A stretch of DNA of 14,898 nucleotides from JAVBNC01 sp031551765 (GTDB lineage Bacteria > Desulfobacterota > Desulfovibrionia > Desulfovibrionales > Desulfovibrionaceae). A program made the translations under genes and the position numbers. The stretch lies in NCBI GenBank assembly GCA_031551765.1, contig JAVBNC010000043.1, forward strand, positions 1-14,898. The letters are read 5' to 3'. Under the pieces are notes generated by a model, which made no database searches, was not told the DNA's origin, and saw only the letters and a list, made by a program, of their open reading frames with translations. Below, in pieces: positions 1 through 6,626 of this stretch. Positions within the stretch are counted from its first letter, which is position 1. The number at the start of each line of letters is the position of its first letter.

Positions 1-63
1 CCCCCGGACCCCCTATCCCCTTCCAAAGAACTTTGACAGGGTAATGGGGGCGTTTCTCGTTGA
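1..63. repeat. C-rich dispersed repeat, copy 1 (cut by window edge)
   Basis: Positions 1-41 match 3640-3680 with one difference (A at 15 against T). After a 2-nt length difference the match resumes through TGGGGGCGTTTCTCGTTGA, ending at 63 here and 3704 there. The second copy has a strong hairpin to its left. The matching part here would lie before base 1, so this copy is incomplete in the window. No coding potential is apparent. I take it to be a dispersed intergenic repeat of this genome. Confidence 0.85.
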
Positions 64-68
64 TGAAA

Positions 69-92
69 TGGCGCCGTACAATCGCGGCGCCA
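69..92. other. Stem-loop after C-rich repeat, copy 1
   Basis: TGGCGCCG (69-76) pairs perfectly with CGGCGCCA (85-92) around the loop TACAATCG. It begins 6 nt after the end of the C-rich repeat. A stem-loop with a different stem sequence occupies the same place after copy 2 (3710-3734). Both loops contain CAAT, and both stems close with CCG/CGG. Confidence 0.6.
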
Positions 93-184
93 AGTAGTTT
101 ACGCTTTTATGCCTTTGTCCGCCAGTGATGCGGGCTGGAAAAAGCGGACGCCGCGCGCCATGCCCGTCATGGAGGGCGGAGAAT

Positions 185-231
185 ATTTCTAGAAATTTTT
201 TAGAGCGAAACGGACGTTACGTATCATACGT
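185..231. promoter_or_regulatory. Two short perfect palindromes, operator-like
   Basis: ATTTCTAGAAAT (185-196) is a perfect 12-bp palindrome in an AT-rich stretch. ACGTATCATACGT (219-231) is two 6-bp arms around a central C and abuts the large terminator palindrome. On the minus strand the second contains TATGAT, a good -10 hexamer, but no convincing -35 lies at the right distance. They could be operators of a gene to the left of the window. No gene is supported in 1-293. Confidence 0.3.
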
Positions 232-295
232 GATAAGCAAAAAACTTTGTCGCTCACTTTTTGCAAAAAATGAGCGACAAAGTTTTTTGCTTATC
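232..295. terminator. Bidirectional intrinsic terminator within a 64-bp palindrome
   Basis: The whole segment is a palindrome centred at 263.5 with a single mismatched pair (257/270). Its outer 25-bp arms, 232-256 and 271-295, are perfect. Within it, an A6 tract (239-244), a 13-bp stem (ACTTTGTCGCTCA and its complement) and a T6 tract (283-288) form a standard Rho-independent terminator on both strands. The right arm runs into the TGA stop of the Fic gene (294-296), so this ends the RNase-Fic transcript. The perfect outer extension beyond the A/T tracts is unusual. Confidence 0.85.
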
Positions 296-1427
296 AAACG
301 TGATCGCTAAACACATCCCGCCCTTCCGTCGCGTTGATCAGTTCAGGAAAGCAGTACCGGCCCGGCCGGCGTCCGGAGCCTGGCCTGAGTTCTTTGAGGA
401 TTCCAGCGGATTTTAACGCCACAACCAGTCTGCGCGCGGTCTGTTCCGGTATCCCCGTTTCGCCCGCCAGCATGGGAATTCTGAATATGGGAGAATGAAA
501 TATAAAATCAACGACCCGGACGCAGTGCGGCGAATTGGTGATGTCCGCCGCATGGAGCCTGGTTTTTTCGTGCAGGTTCAGAATGGCCCGCGCCTTGCTC
601 TCGTTTTCCCCGGCTTGAACGGCGACGCTTTCCAAAAAGAACCGGCACCATTCCGTCCACTCCCCGTGGCTTGAGACCCGGCGCAGTTTGGTGAGATATT
701 CTTCTCTGTTTGCTTCAAAATGACCGCTCATATAGAAATTAGGGCCGCTCAGCACCCGCCGTTTATACAGAAAGAGGGGGATAAGCATGCGGCCCAGACG
801 CCCGTTTCCGTCTTTGAACGGGTGCAGGGCTTCAAATTCGACGTGCGCTATCGCAAGCTGCACGACAGGGTCGGGGATATCCTCTCTGTTGACATACTTG
901 CTCCAGGCCTCCATTCCCGAAAGCAAATGCTCGGGAGCGACAGGAACAAAGCCCGCCTCTTCAATGGAGCAGCCGGGCGTCCCTATCCAGTTCTGGTCGT
1001 GCCGGTACTGTCCCGGAGACTTGTCCATGCCCCTTACGCCATGCATGAGGCGGGCATGGGCCTGGCGCATCAGGTGTTCGGTCAGGCCCCTTTCATCGAC
1101 GGCAAGCGCGCTTGCCTGAAGAGCGGCTCTGTAGTTGAGCACTTCCTCCGCATCGTTTTTTTGTTCCGGCGACAGGGTGTCGGCTTCTCCGCCGGCTTCC
1201 ACCTCAAGCACTTCGCTCAGGCTGACGTTCGTCCCTTCTATCTGGGAGGATAAACGCGCTTCGTTTGTCGTAAGCGGCGAAAGCAAAAGGCCGGATTCCG
1301 GAATGGCGGAAAGGAGGCCGTTGTAGCTTCCCAAAGCTCCCCGCGCCTTTCCTATGCCGGGGATAAGAACATTCCAGTCAATGTCCTGAGGAGGGAAGCT
1401 TCCAAGATGATACCGGACAACCGTCAT
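294..1427 (-). CDS. Class II Fic family protein (predicted adenylyltransferase)
   Basis: 377 residues. Fic proteins usually move AMP, or another phosphate-linked group, from a nucleotide onto a target hydroxyl. The catalytic motif HPFKDGNGRLGR is intact at 202-213, with His202 as the expected base. Upstream, S60-S-Q-I-E64-G65 fits the inhibitory helix motif (S/T)xxxE(G/N), so this is a self-inhibited class II protein. The N-terminal 80 residues resemble the Fic N-terminal domain. Residues about 300-365 look like a winged helix, with a basic GSGRRPGR stretch, and may bind DNA. The start at 1427 is chosen because GGAG precedes the ATG by about 5 nt; the longer open frame to 1592 runs back into the RNase gene. 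It follows that gene by 28 nt, so they are probably co-transcribed. No antitoxin-like partner is seen. It looks less GC-rich than its neighbours, which would fit recent acquisition. The target cannot be read from sequence. Confidence 0.92.
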   Translation of the reverse strand: MTVVRYHLGSFPPQDIDWNVLIPGIGKARGALGSYNGLLSAIPESGLLLSPLTTNEARLSSQIEGTNVSLSEVLEVEAGGEADTLSPEQKNDAEEVLNYRAALQASALAVDERGLTEHLMRQAHARLMHGVRGMDKSPGQYRHDQNWIGTPGCSIEEAGFVPVAPEHLLSGMEAWSKYVNREDIPDPVVQLAIAHVEFEALHPFKDGNGRLGRMLIPLFLYKRRVLSGPNFYMSGHFEANREEYLTKLRRVSSHGEWTEWCRFFLESVAVQAGENESKARAILNLHEKTRLHAADITNSPHCVRVVDFIFHSPIFRIPMLAGETGIPEQTARRLVVALKSAGILKELRPGSGRRPGRYCFPELINATEGRDVFSDHV

Positions 1428-1455
1428 GGGAACTCCGTTTTCGTGGCGGCCACGA

Positions 1456-3567
1456 TCACCTTTCCATAACCTCAAGCACCTGAATCTCATTCGCCAGCGG
1501 GTTGATTTTGCCCAGGCGCACCCGGACGGCCTGGCCCACGTACGTCTTTTCGTCCAGGAAACGGCGGCGCACGCGGATGAAGAGCTGGGCAAAGGGCAGG
1601 GACACGGTGGCGAACAGGTCGTTTTCCTCGGTGATGACGCCGTCCCACCAGGCGTTGTCGCCCATCTGGCGGAAATAGGCCAGCTTCCAGTAGCGGGGCC
1701 GGAAACGCTGCACCTGGCCCACCTGCTCCAGGCGGGCGGAGATGTAGGGCAAAAGGGCGTTCAGCTCGTCCTGGTCCAGGCGGGGCGTGCCGTGGGCCAG
1801 GTAATGGACGATCTGGGCTTCGTTGATCAGGTCCACGTAGCGGCGCAGGGGCGAGGTGAGCGTGGCGTAGGCGGTCAGGCCCAGACCCGCGTGACGGGCG
1901 GGAGCGCTTTCCAGACCGGCGGCGGGCAGATGGCGCACCACGCGGGCTATGTCTTCCGGCCTTGTCCAGACCCCGAAAAACTCCTTGGGCAGGGCCACGT
2001 CCTGGGTGCGGTACAGGAGCGGGATTTTGCGCTCCAGAGCCCAGGAAGCCAGCGCGCTGTTGGCGAAAATCATCATTTCGCTGACCAGCAACTGCGAGGC
2101 GGAACAGGCGGGCGGGCAGAACAGGGAAATGCGCAACAGGCCGTTTTCGTCGCGCTCCAGGTCCAGTTTGGGGTCGGGCCGGTCCGTGACCACGGCCCCG
2201 GCTTCCAGGCGCCTTGCGCGCAACAGCTCGGCCAGGGCCAGGGCGTCCCGGAGCATGGGCAGGTGCGGCCGGGCGCTTTCCAACTCCGCCTCGACGGGAA
2301 CCAGGTCCGGCTGGGGGGCCAGAAGGTGCTGCGCGGCCTCAAAGGTCAGGTTGGCGGAAACCTTGGTCCGGACCAGGCGCGGGGTCAGTTCCAGCAGCGC
2401 GCCCTGCCCGTCCAGCCGTGCCTGGAGCACAAGCGCGGGCCGCTCCCGCCCGGCCAGCAGGCTGAACGAACCCAGGCCCAGCTCTTCCGGCAGCATGTGC
2501 AAATCGCCTTCCGGCAGGTACAGGCTGCTGGCGCGGCGCAGCACGGCCTTGTCCAGGCCGGAGCCGAAAGGCCAGCACAGGGCGGGACAGGAAAAGGCCA
2601 GGGTGGTGGAAAAACCGCCGCTTTCACGCCTGGTGAACCCGGCGTCGTCCACGTCGCGGGTGTCGGCCGCGTCAATGCTGACCAGGGGGCCGGGCGCGTC
2701 AAAAGCTTCCACGGGCTGTTCCAGGCAGCGGCGCAGGCCGTCCAGGTCCGCCGTAAAGGGCGCGGCCCAGTCCGGGGCGGGGTCAAAACCCGCGCGGTCC
2801 AGCCAGAAATTGTGGTGTTCCGGCACCAGGCCCCAGGCCTGGGCCAGGTGCAGGGGCAAATGGGCGTCTTCCGGCAGGCCTTTGGTCAACAGCTTCCACG
2901 CGCCGTCCGCGTCGTGGGTTTCCGGGTCCGCCAGGCGGGCGAGCAGCATTTCCCGCAGTTGGGAAACCAGCGGCTCCGGCGGCGTTTCCCGTTCCGCCAG
3001 GCCGTTTCGGCGGTGGCAGTGGATGTCCCAGAGCAGGCGGAAAAATTCCGCGCCCAGGCCGGTGAATTCCTCACGCTTTTTGACGGCTTCCTGCTCTTCC
3101 AGCCGCCGGGCCACGCGTTGCGCGCCGTAAATTTCAAAGGTGGGCGGGGAAAATTTGAAATGGCTCTTGCAGGCCAGAAGCGCGTGCCCCATGGCCGCCA
3201 CCTGGTCCGGGTCCGGCGTTTCCCAGCACAGTTCCGCGAACCAGCGGGCGGGCGCGTGTTCCAGCTCGCCCTGGGCCAGGTCCCAGATATCGTCCATGTT
3301 CAGGCCGGAAGAGAGCTCTTCCCGCCGCAGCCGGTGCTTTTCCAGCAGGTCCGCCATGTCCTGCCGCGAATGCTCGCCGGGATACGAAGGCCCCAGCCAC
3401 GGCAGCAGCCGCGAAACCGGCGCCTTGCTCTCCCGCCGCGAAGCGTTCAGGAGACGCACGGAATCCCCCTGCGTCTCCAATACCCAAAACTGCACCGGCT
3501 TGTTGCCCTGCATGCACTCGACAATACACCCCGGACCCGCGAATTGTACCCTGGAATCTGCTGCCAT
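1456..3567 (-). CDS. RNB-domain exoribonuclease (RNase II/R family)
   Basis: 703 residues. RNase II/R enzymes degrade RNA 3' to 5', releasing nucleoside monophosphates with two metal ions. The RNB signature SIDAADTRDVDDAG lies at 297-310. Asp299, Asp305, Asp307 and Asp308 have the same spacing as E. coli RNase II Asp201/207/209/210. The second conserved block, TSPLRRYVDL (571-580), supplies the arginine that contacts the phosphate (Arg575). Residues about 640-703 look like a small S1-type barrel. The N-terminal 290 residues are divergent: I do not see the two standard cold-shock domains, and residues 60-240 are mostly helical. The ATG at 3567 has AGGA 3 nt upstream, a short spacing. A very strong hairpin lies 27 nt before the start. 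It heads a two-gene unit with the Fic gene. The family is sure; whether to call it rnb or rnr is not. Confidence 0.92.
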   Translation of the reverse strand: MAADSRVQFAGPGCIVECMQGNKPVQFWVLETQGDSVRLLNASRRESKAPVSRLLPWLGPSYPGEHSRQDMADLLEKHRLRREELSSGLNMDDIWDLAQGELEHAPARWFAELCWETPDPDQVAAMGHALLACKSHFKFSPPTFEIYGAQRVARRLEEQEAVKKREEFTGLGAEFFRLLWDIHCHRRNGLAERETPPEPLVSQLREMLLARLADPETHDADGAWKLLTKGLPEDAHLPLHLAQAWGLVPEHHNFWLDRAGFDPAPDWAAPFTADLDGLRRCLEQPVEAFDAPGPLVSIDAADTRDVDDAGFTRRESGGFSTTLAFSCPALCWPFGSGLDKAVLRRASSLYLPEGDLHMLPEELGLGSFSLLAGRERPALVLQARLDGQGALLELTPRLVRTKVSANLTFEAAQHLLAPQPDLVPVEAELESARPHLPMLRDALALAELLRARRLEAGAVVTDRPDPKLDLERDENGLLRISLFCPPACSASQLLVSEMMIFANSALASWALERKIPLLYRTQDVALPKEFFGVWTRPEDIARVVRHLPAAGLESAPARHAGLGLTAYATLTSPLRRYVDLINEAQIVHYLAHGTPRLDQDELNALLPYISARLEQVGQVQRFRPRYWKLAYFRQMGDNAWWDGVITEENDLFATVSLPFAQLFIRVRRRFLDEKTYVGQAVRVRLGKINPLANEIQVLEVMER

Positions 3568-3593
3568 GTATCCTGCTTTAGCGTTCGTGACAC

Positions 3594-3646
3594 CCGGGGG
3601 AAAGGGGGGAACCTTTCTTGGAAGAAAGGTTCCCCCTTTCCCCCGG
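3594..3646. repeat. Very strong C/G-rich hairpin upstream of the RNase gene
   Basis: The left arm 3594-3619 and right arm 3622-3646 pair along about 25 bp with one extra G bulged on the left and a two-base loop GG. The inner part is GGAACCTTTCTT/AAGAAAGGTTCC. The outer part carries alternating G-runs and C-runs. It overlaps the left edge of C-rich repeat copy 2 and is probably part of that dispersed unit. No good T tract follows on either strand, so it is a poor intrinsic terminator. If transcription of the RNase gene starts upstream, the hairpin would sit in its 5' leader. Confidence 0.85.
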
Positions 3647-3704
3647 ACCCCCTTTCCCCTTCCAAAGAACTTTGACAGGGGGGTATGGGGGCGTTTCTCG
3701 TTGA
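3640..3704. repeat. C-rich dispersed repeat, copy 2
   Basis: This is the full match to the repeat at the left window edge, with one substitution and a 2-nt insertion (GGGTATGGGGG here against TAATGGGGG). Both copies carry TTGACA on the plus strand (3672-3677 here). No acceptable -10 follows, so I do not call it a promoter. It lies between the AICAR transformylase and RNase genes. Confidence 0.85.
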
Positions 3705-3709
3705 AGGGA

Positions 3710-3734
3710 GCTTACCGCGCAATTATCGGTAAGC
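3710..3734. other. Stem-loop after C-rich repeat, copy 2
   Basis: GCTTACCG (3710-3717) pairs perfectly with CGGTAAGC (3727-3734) around a 9-nt loop containing CAAT. A run of seven T follows 7 nt later (3742-3748), so weak termination on plus is possible, but no plus-strand gene lies upstream. It sits at the same 6-nt offset from the repeat as the stem-loop at 69-92, with different paired bases. Confidence 0.6.
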
Positions 3735-3754
3735 GCGAGTGTTTTTTTAGGGGC

Positions 3755-3783
3755 CGGTTTATCCCCACGCGTGTGGGGAACGC
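3755..3783 (-). repeat. Solitary type I-E-like CRISPR repeat
   Basis: Read on minus, this 29-nt unit begins GCGTTCCCC and ends GGGGATAAACCG. It has a 7-bp stem TCCCCAC/GTGGGGA around loop ACGC. The last eight bases, ATAAACCG, equal the crRNA 5' handle of the E. coli type I-E system, and the length and layout match that repeat class. I find no second copy at spacer distance (about 32 nt) on either side, and no cas gene in the window. It is therefore an isolated unit and not an array. It lies between the AICAR transformylase stop and the RNase start, on their sense strand. Confidence 0.75.
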
Positions 3784-3842
3784 TTTTCATCATCCTGTCA
3801 AGCCGGCACGTGAGGGCGGACGCGCATCACGTCCCCTACCCC

Positions 3843-3922
3843 CCCTGAACGGGTTCCAAGGGGCGCGCCCCTTGGCGGGAGAGTCCAGAGAGGGCAGCGC
3901 CCTCTTTGGCCGCCGGAGGCAT
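3843..3922 (+). repeat. 80-bp dispersed repeat, copy A
   Basis: It is identical to 8248-8327 at 79 of 80 positions, in the same orientation, differing only at C3850/T8255. It contains the perfect palindrome AAGGGGCGCGCCCCTT and a second inverted unit AGAGGGCAGCGCCCTCT. It ends 8 nt beyond the stop of the AICAR transformylase gene. A diverged inverted relative lies at 8061-8118. Confidence 0.9.
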
Positions 3923-3929
3923 TCTCTCT

Positions 3930-5198
3930 CTAATGCTTGAACGACCGCTGCCCCGTGAACACCATGGCCACGCCCGCCTCGTTGACGGCCTCGATAACCT
4001 CGGCGTCGCGCAACGACCCGCCGGGCTGGACTATGGCGGTCACGCCGTGGGCCAGGGCGGCGTCCACGCCGTCGCGGAAGGGGAAAAAGCCGTCGGAAAC
4101 CATGGCGGACCCGGCCAGGCCCCCTTTGGCTTCCTGGGTGGCCTGCCGCACTTCGGCCAGGGTTCTGGCGGCTTCGGCGTCGGTTTTGGCTTTCTGGAGC
4201 AGCTCGTAGAGCGAGAGGCCCACGCGCTCGAACGCCAGGCGGTCCGCATACTTGGTGTAGGCCTTGTACACGGCTATTTCCACGCAGCCCACGCGGTCCT
4301 GCTCGCCGGTGCCTATGGCCACCGTGCCGCCGTCTTTCACGAAAATGACGGAATTGGAGCTGACCCCGGACTCAACGGCCCAGGCGAACAGCAGGTCGTC
4401 CGCCTCTTTGGCGTTGGGCTTGCGCGCTATGACGCTGCCGCCGCCCTTGAGCTTGGCTTCCGCGGGCAGAAACTCTTCCGCCTTGCGGATGCGGTTGCGG
4501 AAAGAGTGCTGCAGGACGAGGCCCCCGTCCGCCAGGGACTTGATGTCCAGGAAGGGGGAGGCGGTAAGGCTTTCCAGCTTGGCCAGGCCCGGCAGGCGCA
4601 GAATGCGCAGGTTCTTGCGTTTTTTGAGAATTTCGATGACGCCCGGCTCAAAGTCCGGGGCGGCGACGACTTCGAAATAGGCGGCGTCGATAATTTCGGC
4701 GGCGGCCAGGTCCAGGGGGCGGTTGACCACCACGGCCCCGCCGAAAGCCGCGATGCGGTCGCACCAGAAGGCTTTGGACAGGGCGTCGGCCACGCCTTTT
4801 TCCGACCAGGCCGCGCCGCAGGGGTTGTTGTGCTTGAGAATGAGCGCGGCCGGCTTGGCCGTAAGGTATTGCAGGATGTTGACGGCGTTGTCCACGTCCG
4901 TGAGGTTGGTTTTGCCGGGGTGCTTGCCCGCCTGGATCATGTGCTCTTCCGTCAGCGCGGAAACCAGGCCCTGGCCGGGGCCGCGAAAGCGCACGCCGCC
5001 TATTTCCAGGCCGCCGCCGGTCATTTCGTACAGCGCGGCGGGCTGGTCCGGGTTTTCGCCGTAGCGCAGGCCCTTTTTCTCGCCTTCCAGGGTCCAGGCG
5101 CGCTTGGTGTAAACCAGCTTCTGGCCGCCGAAATCAAGGGTCAGGCTGTCCGGAAAGGGGTCATCCGCAATGGTGGTGTACATGGATTTAAGCGACAT
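3930..5198 (-). CDS. Stand-alone AICAR transformylase (C-terminal PurH domain only)
   Basis: 422 residues. It should transfer a formyl group from 10-formyl-tetrahydrofolate to AICAR, giving FAICAR in purine synthesis. RYGENPDQ at 45-52 matches the start of the transformylase domain. KHNNPCG at 122-128 holds the catalytic Lys-His pair (Lys122, His123). The C-terminus, running from SDGFFPFRDG through QPGGSLRD to VFTGQRSFKH, is typical. The N-terminal IMP cyclohydrolase domain of bifunctional PurH (about 529 residues in E. coli) is absent; only about 40 unrelated residues precede RYGEN. The organism must close the ring with a separate cyclohydrolase, perhaps of the PurO type. The ATG at 5198 has AGGAGG about 12 nt upstream; Met6 (5183) is an alternative. 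It follows the thermonuclease-like gene after 215 nt and has its own candidate promoter. Assignment to the family is firm. I leave the symbol blank because purH implies both activities. Confidence 0.93.
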   Translation of the reverse strand: MSLKSMYTTIADDPFPDSLTLDFGGQKLVYTKRAWTLEGEKKGLRYGENPDQPAALYEMTGGGLEIGGVRFRGPGQGLVSALTEEHMIQAGKHPGKTNLTDVDNAVNILQYLTAKPAALILKHNNPCGAAWSEKGVADALSKAFWCDRIAAFGGAVVVNRPLDLAAAEIIDAAYFEVVAAPDFEPGVIEILKKRKNLRILRLPGLAKLESLTASPFLDIKSLADGGLVLQHSFRNRIRKAEEFLPAEAKLKGGGSVIARKPNAKEADDLLFAWAVESGVSSNSVIFVKDGGTVAIGTGEQDRVGCVEIAVYKAYTKYADRLAFERVGLSLYELLQKAKTDAEAARTLAEVRQATQEAKGGLAGSAMVSDGFFPFRDGVDAALAHGVTAIVQPGGSLRDAEVIEAVNEAGVAMVFTGQRSFKH

Positions 5199-5270
5199 GA
5201 CAGGGGGTTCCTCCTGGGAACTGCGTTGGGGGCTGCGGGGGATATGGCGCGTGTCGGCGCGTAAACATTT

Positions 5271-5299
5271 TGCATAGCACAGAGCGGGGCGGGGGGCAA
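5271..5299 (-). promoter_or_regulatory. Candidate promoter for the AICAR transformylase gene
   Basis: On minus, TTGCCC (5294-5299) and TATGCA (5271-5276) are 17 nt apart, about 75 nt before the ATG at 5198, in a locally AT-rich patch. Both hexamers are imperfect. The 215-nt gap 5199-5413 otherwise shows only G/C-rich sequence. Confidence 0.35.
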
Positions 5300-5413
5300 T
5301 TTGCTTGTGGGGCGGGGGCTTTTCGCCCGGCCCGCTCCGGCCCGCTTTGGTTTGACCGGGGGAAGGGCGGACCGGGCGGGCGGGTGGCCGGAAGCCCCGT
5401 CATCCCCCCGCCG

Positions 5414-5977
5414 TCACCGGTTCTGCATGTGCTTTTGCCGCCACTGCCAGGGCGGCTGGGGGTTTTTGTCCTTCCACAGGCCGCGGCCTTCCAGTTTGGC
5501 CATTTGTTCCAGGGCCAGCCATTTCAGGCACACGGGGGACTTGCAGTGGGCCGGGTACACCCAGGCCAGGCCCGCGCGCACCAGTTCCTCGTTCAGGGTG
5601 CGACCGTCCGGCAGGCGCACTATGGCCACGCTGCGGCCGTATCGGTCCTTGTCCCGCACGTCCAGTTCCACTTCCTGGAACGAAGCCAGGTCCGCCAGGA
5701 AATGTTTGGATTCCGCGCCGCCCTTTTGCGCTTCTTCCGGGGCGTCCACCCCGTACAGCCGCACTTTGAGCATCTCCCCGCCGCGCAGCACGGTCACCGT
5801 GTCCCCGTCATGCACCCGCACGATTTTGCCCTGGCAGAACACGTAGCCGAAAGCCAGCGTCAGCAGCGCCAGGAACAGGAATATGGCCCGTCCGGGCCCC
5901 GTTTTGCGGCCGCCGCCGAAACCCGGCAAACCCGTGCGCCGGGGCCGGAAGGATGGAGGGAAAGGAAATGCGGGCAT
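5414..5977 (-). CDS. Thermonuclease (staphylococcal nuclease)-like protein, membrane-anchored or secreted
   Basis: 187 residues. Staphylococcal nuclease homologues cut DNA and RNA with calcium. The domain spans about 50-172. KIVRVHDGDTVTV (51-63) supplies the metal ligands Asp57 and Asp59. VRLYGVDAPEE (72-82) supplies Arg73 and Glu81, spaced as Arg35/Glu43 in the staphylococcal enzyme. DRYGR (111-115) supplies the second arginine, Arg115. A basic, Pro-rich N-terminus is followed by a hydrophobic segment at about 31-48, which is either a signal anchor or an uncleaved signal, so the nuclease domain should act outside the cytoplasm. The pair Cys145/Cys150 could form a disulfide. The ATG at 5977 has only a weak AGAG upstream. 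It lies 55 nt after gmhA on the same strand, so co-transcription is likely. A role in nucleic-acid scavenging is inference. Confidence 0.88.
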   Translation of the reverse strand: MPAFPFPPSFRPRRTGLPGFGGGRKTGPGRAIFLFLALLTLAFGYVFCQGKIVRVHDGDTVTVLRGGEMLKVRLYGVDAPEEAQKGGAESKHFLADLASFQEVELDVRDKDRYGRSVAIVRLPDGRTLNEELVRAGLAWVYPAHCKSPVCLKWLALEQMAKLEGRGLWKDKNPQPPWQWRQKHMQNR

Positions 5978-6032
5978 GGTCGGCTCTTTAGAGGGTAAGG
6001 GTGCGGGTGCTTATGGGAGTAGTGGTCTGTTT

Positions 6033-6626
6033 TTACACATAATTCTGCGGGAACAATTCCCGCTCCACCAGTTCGATCAGGATGTGGATGAGCTTGATGT
6101 GAAGCTCCTGCACGCGGTCCGAAAACGCCCCGGCGGGCGCGGCAAGCAGGATGTCGCTGCGGGCCGCGAGGGCGCAGTCCCGTTTCCCGGTCAGGCCGAT
6201 AACCCGGACGCCTTTCTCTTGCGCCGTTTTGGCCGCGTTCAGGATGTTCGCGCTGTTGCCGCTGGTGGTAATGGCCAGCAGCACGTCGCCCGGCCGGGCG
6301 TGGGCTTCCAGAAAGCGGGAAAACACGGCTTCGTAGCCGAAATCATTGGCCACGCAGCTCATGTGCGCGGGGTCGCTGACGGCCAAAGCCGCCAGGGCCG
6401 GGCGGTCCTTCCTGAACCTGCCGGAAAGCTCTTCCGCGAAATGCATGGCGTCGCACATGGACCCGCCGTTGCCGCAGCTGAAGGCGCGGCCCCCGGCCTT
6501 GAAGGTTTCGGCCAGCAGTTCCCCGGCGCGTTCCAGGTCATGCAGGACGGATGCGTCGGCCAGCAGTCGCTGGAGGGCGGTCTGGGCCTCGGTTAAGGCC
6601 GTGTGGATGTGGGCGGCGCGTGACAT
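6033..6626 (-). CDS. gmhA: Sedoheptulose 7-phosphate isomerase
   Basis: 197 residues, close to the 192 of E. coli GmhA. It converts sedoheptulose 7-phosphate to heptose 7-phosphate, the first step of ADP-heptose synthesis for the lipopolysaccharide core. It is a single SIS domain. SCGNGGS (50-56) and TSGNSAN (121-127) bind the sugar phosphate. The metal ligands are in place: His62 and Glu66 in MHFAEEL, and Gln173 and His181 eight residues apart, as in known GmhA structures. One position differs from E. coli: Met57 where E. coli has His, in GGSxCDAMH. The start at 6626 is chosen because AGGAGA lies about 7 nt upstream. The open frame back to 6857 reads through a repeat (6748-6770) and is not plausible protein. 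It lies 384 nt after holB and 55 nt before the nuclease gene. Confidence 0.94.
   Translation of the reverse strand: MSRAAHIHTALTEAQTALQRLLADASVLHDLERAGELLAETFKAGGRAFSCGNGGSMCDAMHFAEELSGRFRKDRPALAALAVSDPAHMSCVANDFGYEAVFSRFLEAHARPGDVLLAITTSGNSANILNAAKTAQEKGVRVIGLTGKRDCALAARSDILLAAPAGAFSDRVQELHIKLIHILIELVERELFPQNYV

Noticed and set aside
125..310. A 61-codon plus-strand frame starting GTG
   Set aside because: It runs through the terminator palindrome into the Fic gene, has no ribosome site and no recognisable sequence.
1426..3675. A 749-codon open frame on plus opposite the RNase gene
   Set aside because: It is an antisense shadow in GC-rich DNA: Gln/Gly/Arg-rich, without domains, while the minus frame shows the full RNB signature. 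The same applies to the long frames opposite the AICAR transformylase gene, purA, dcuC and the cyclase gene.
3672..3700. A sigma-70 promoter on plus in the C-rich repeat
   Set aside because: TTGACA is perfect, but the -10 position holds G/C-rich sequence in both copies and no gene follows on plus.
3755..3845. A CRISPR array
   Set aside because: Only one repeat is present; no second repeat or degenerate copy occurs at 28-36 nt spacing on either side.
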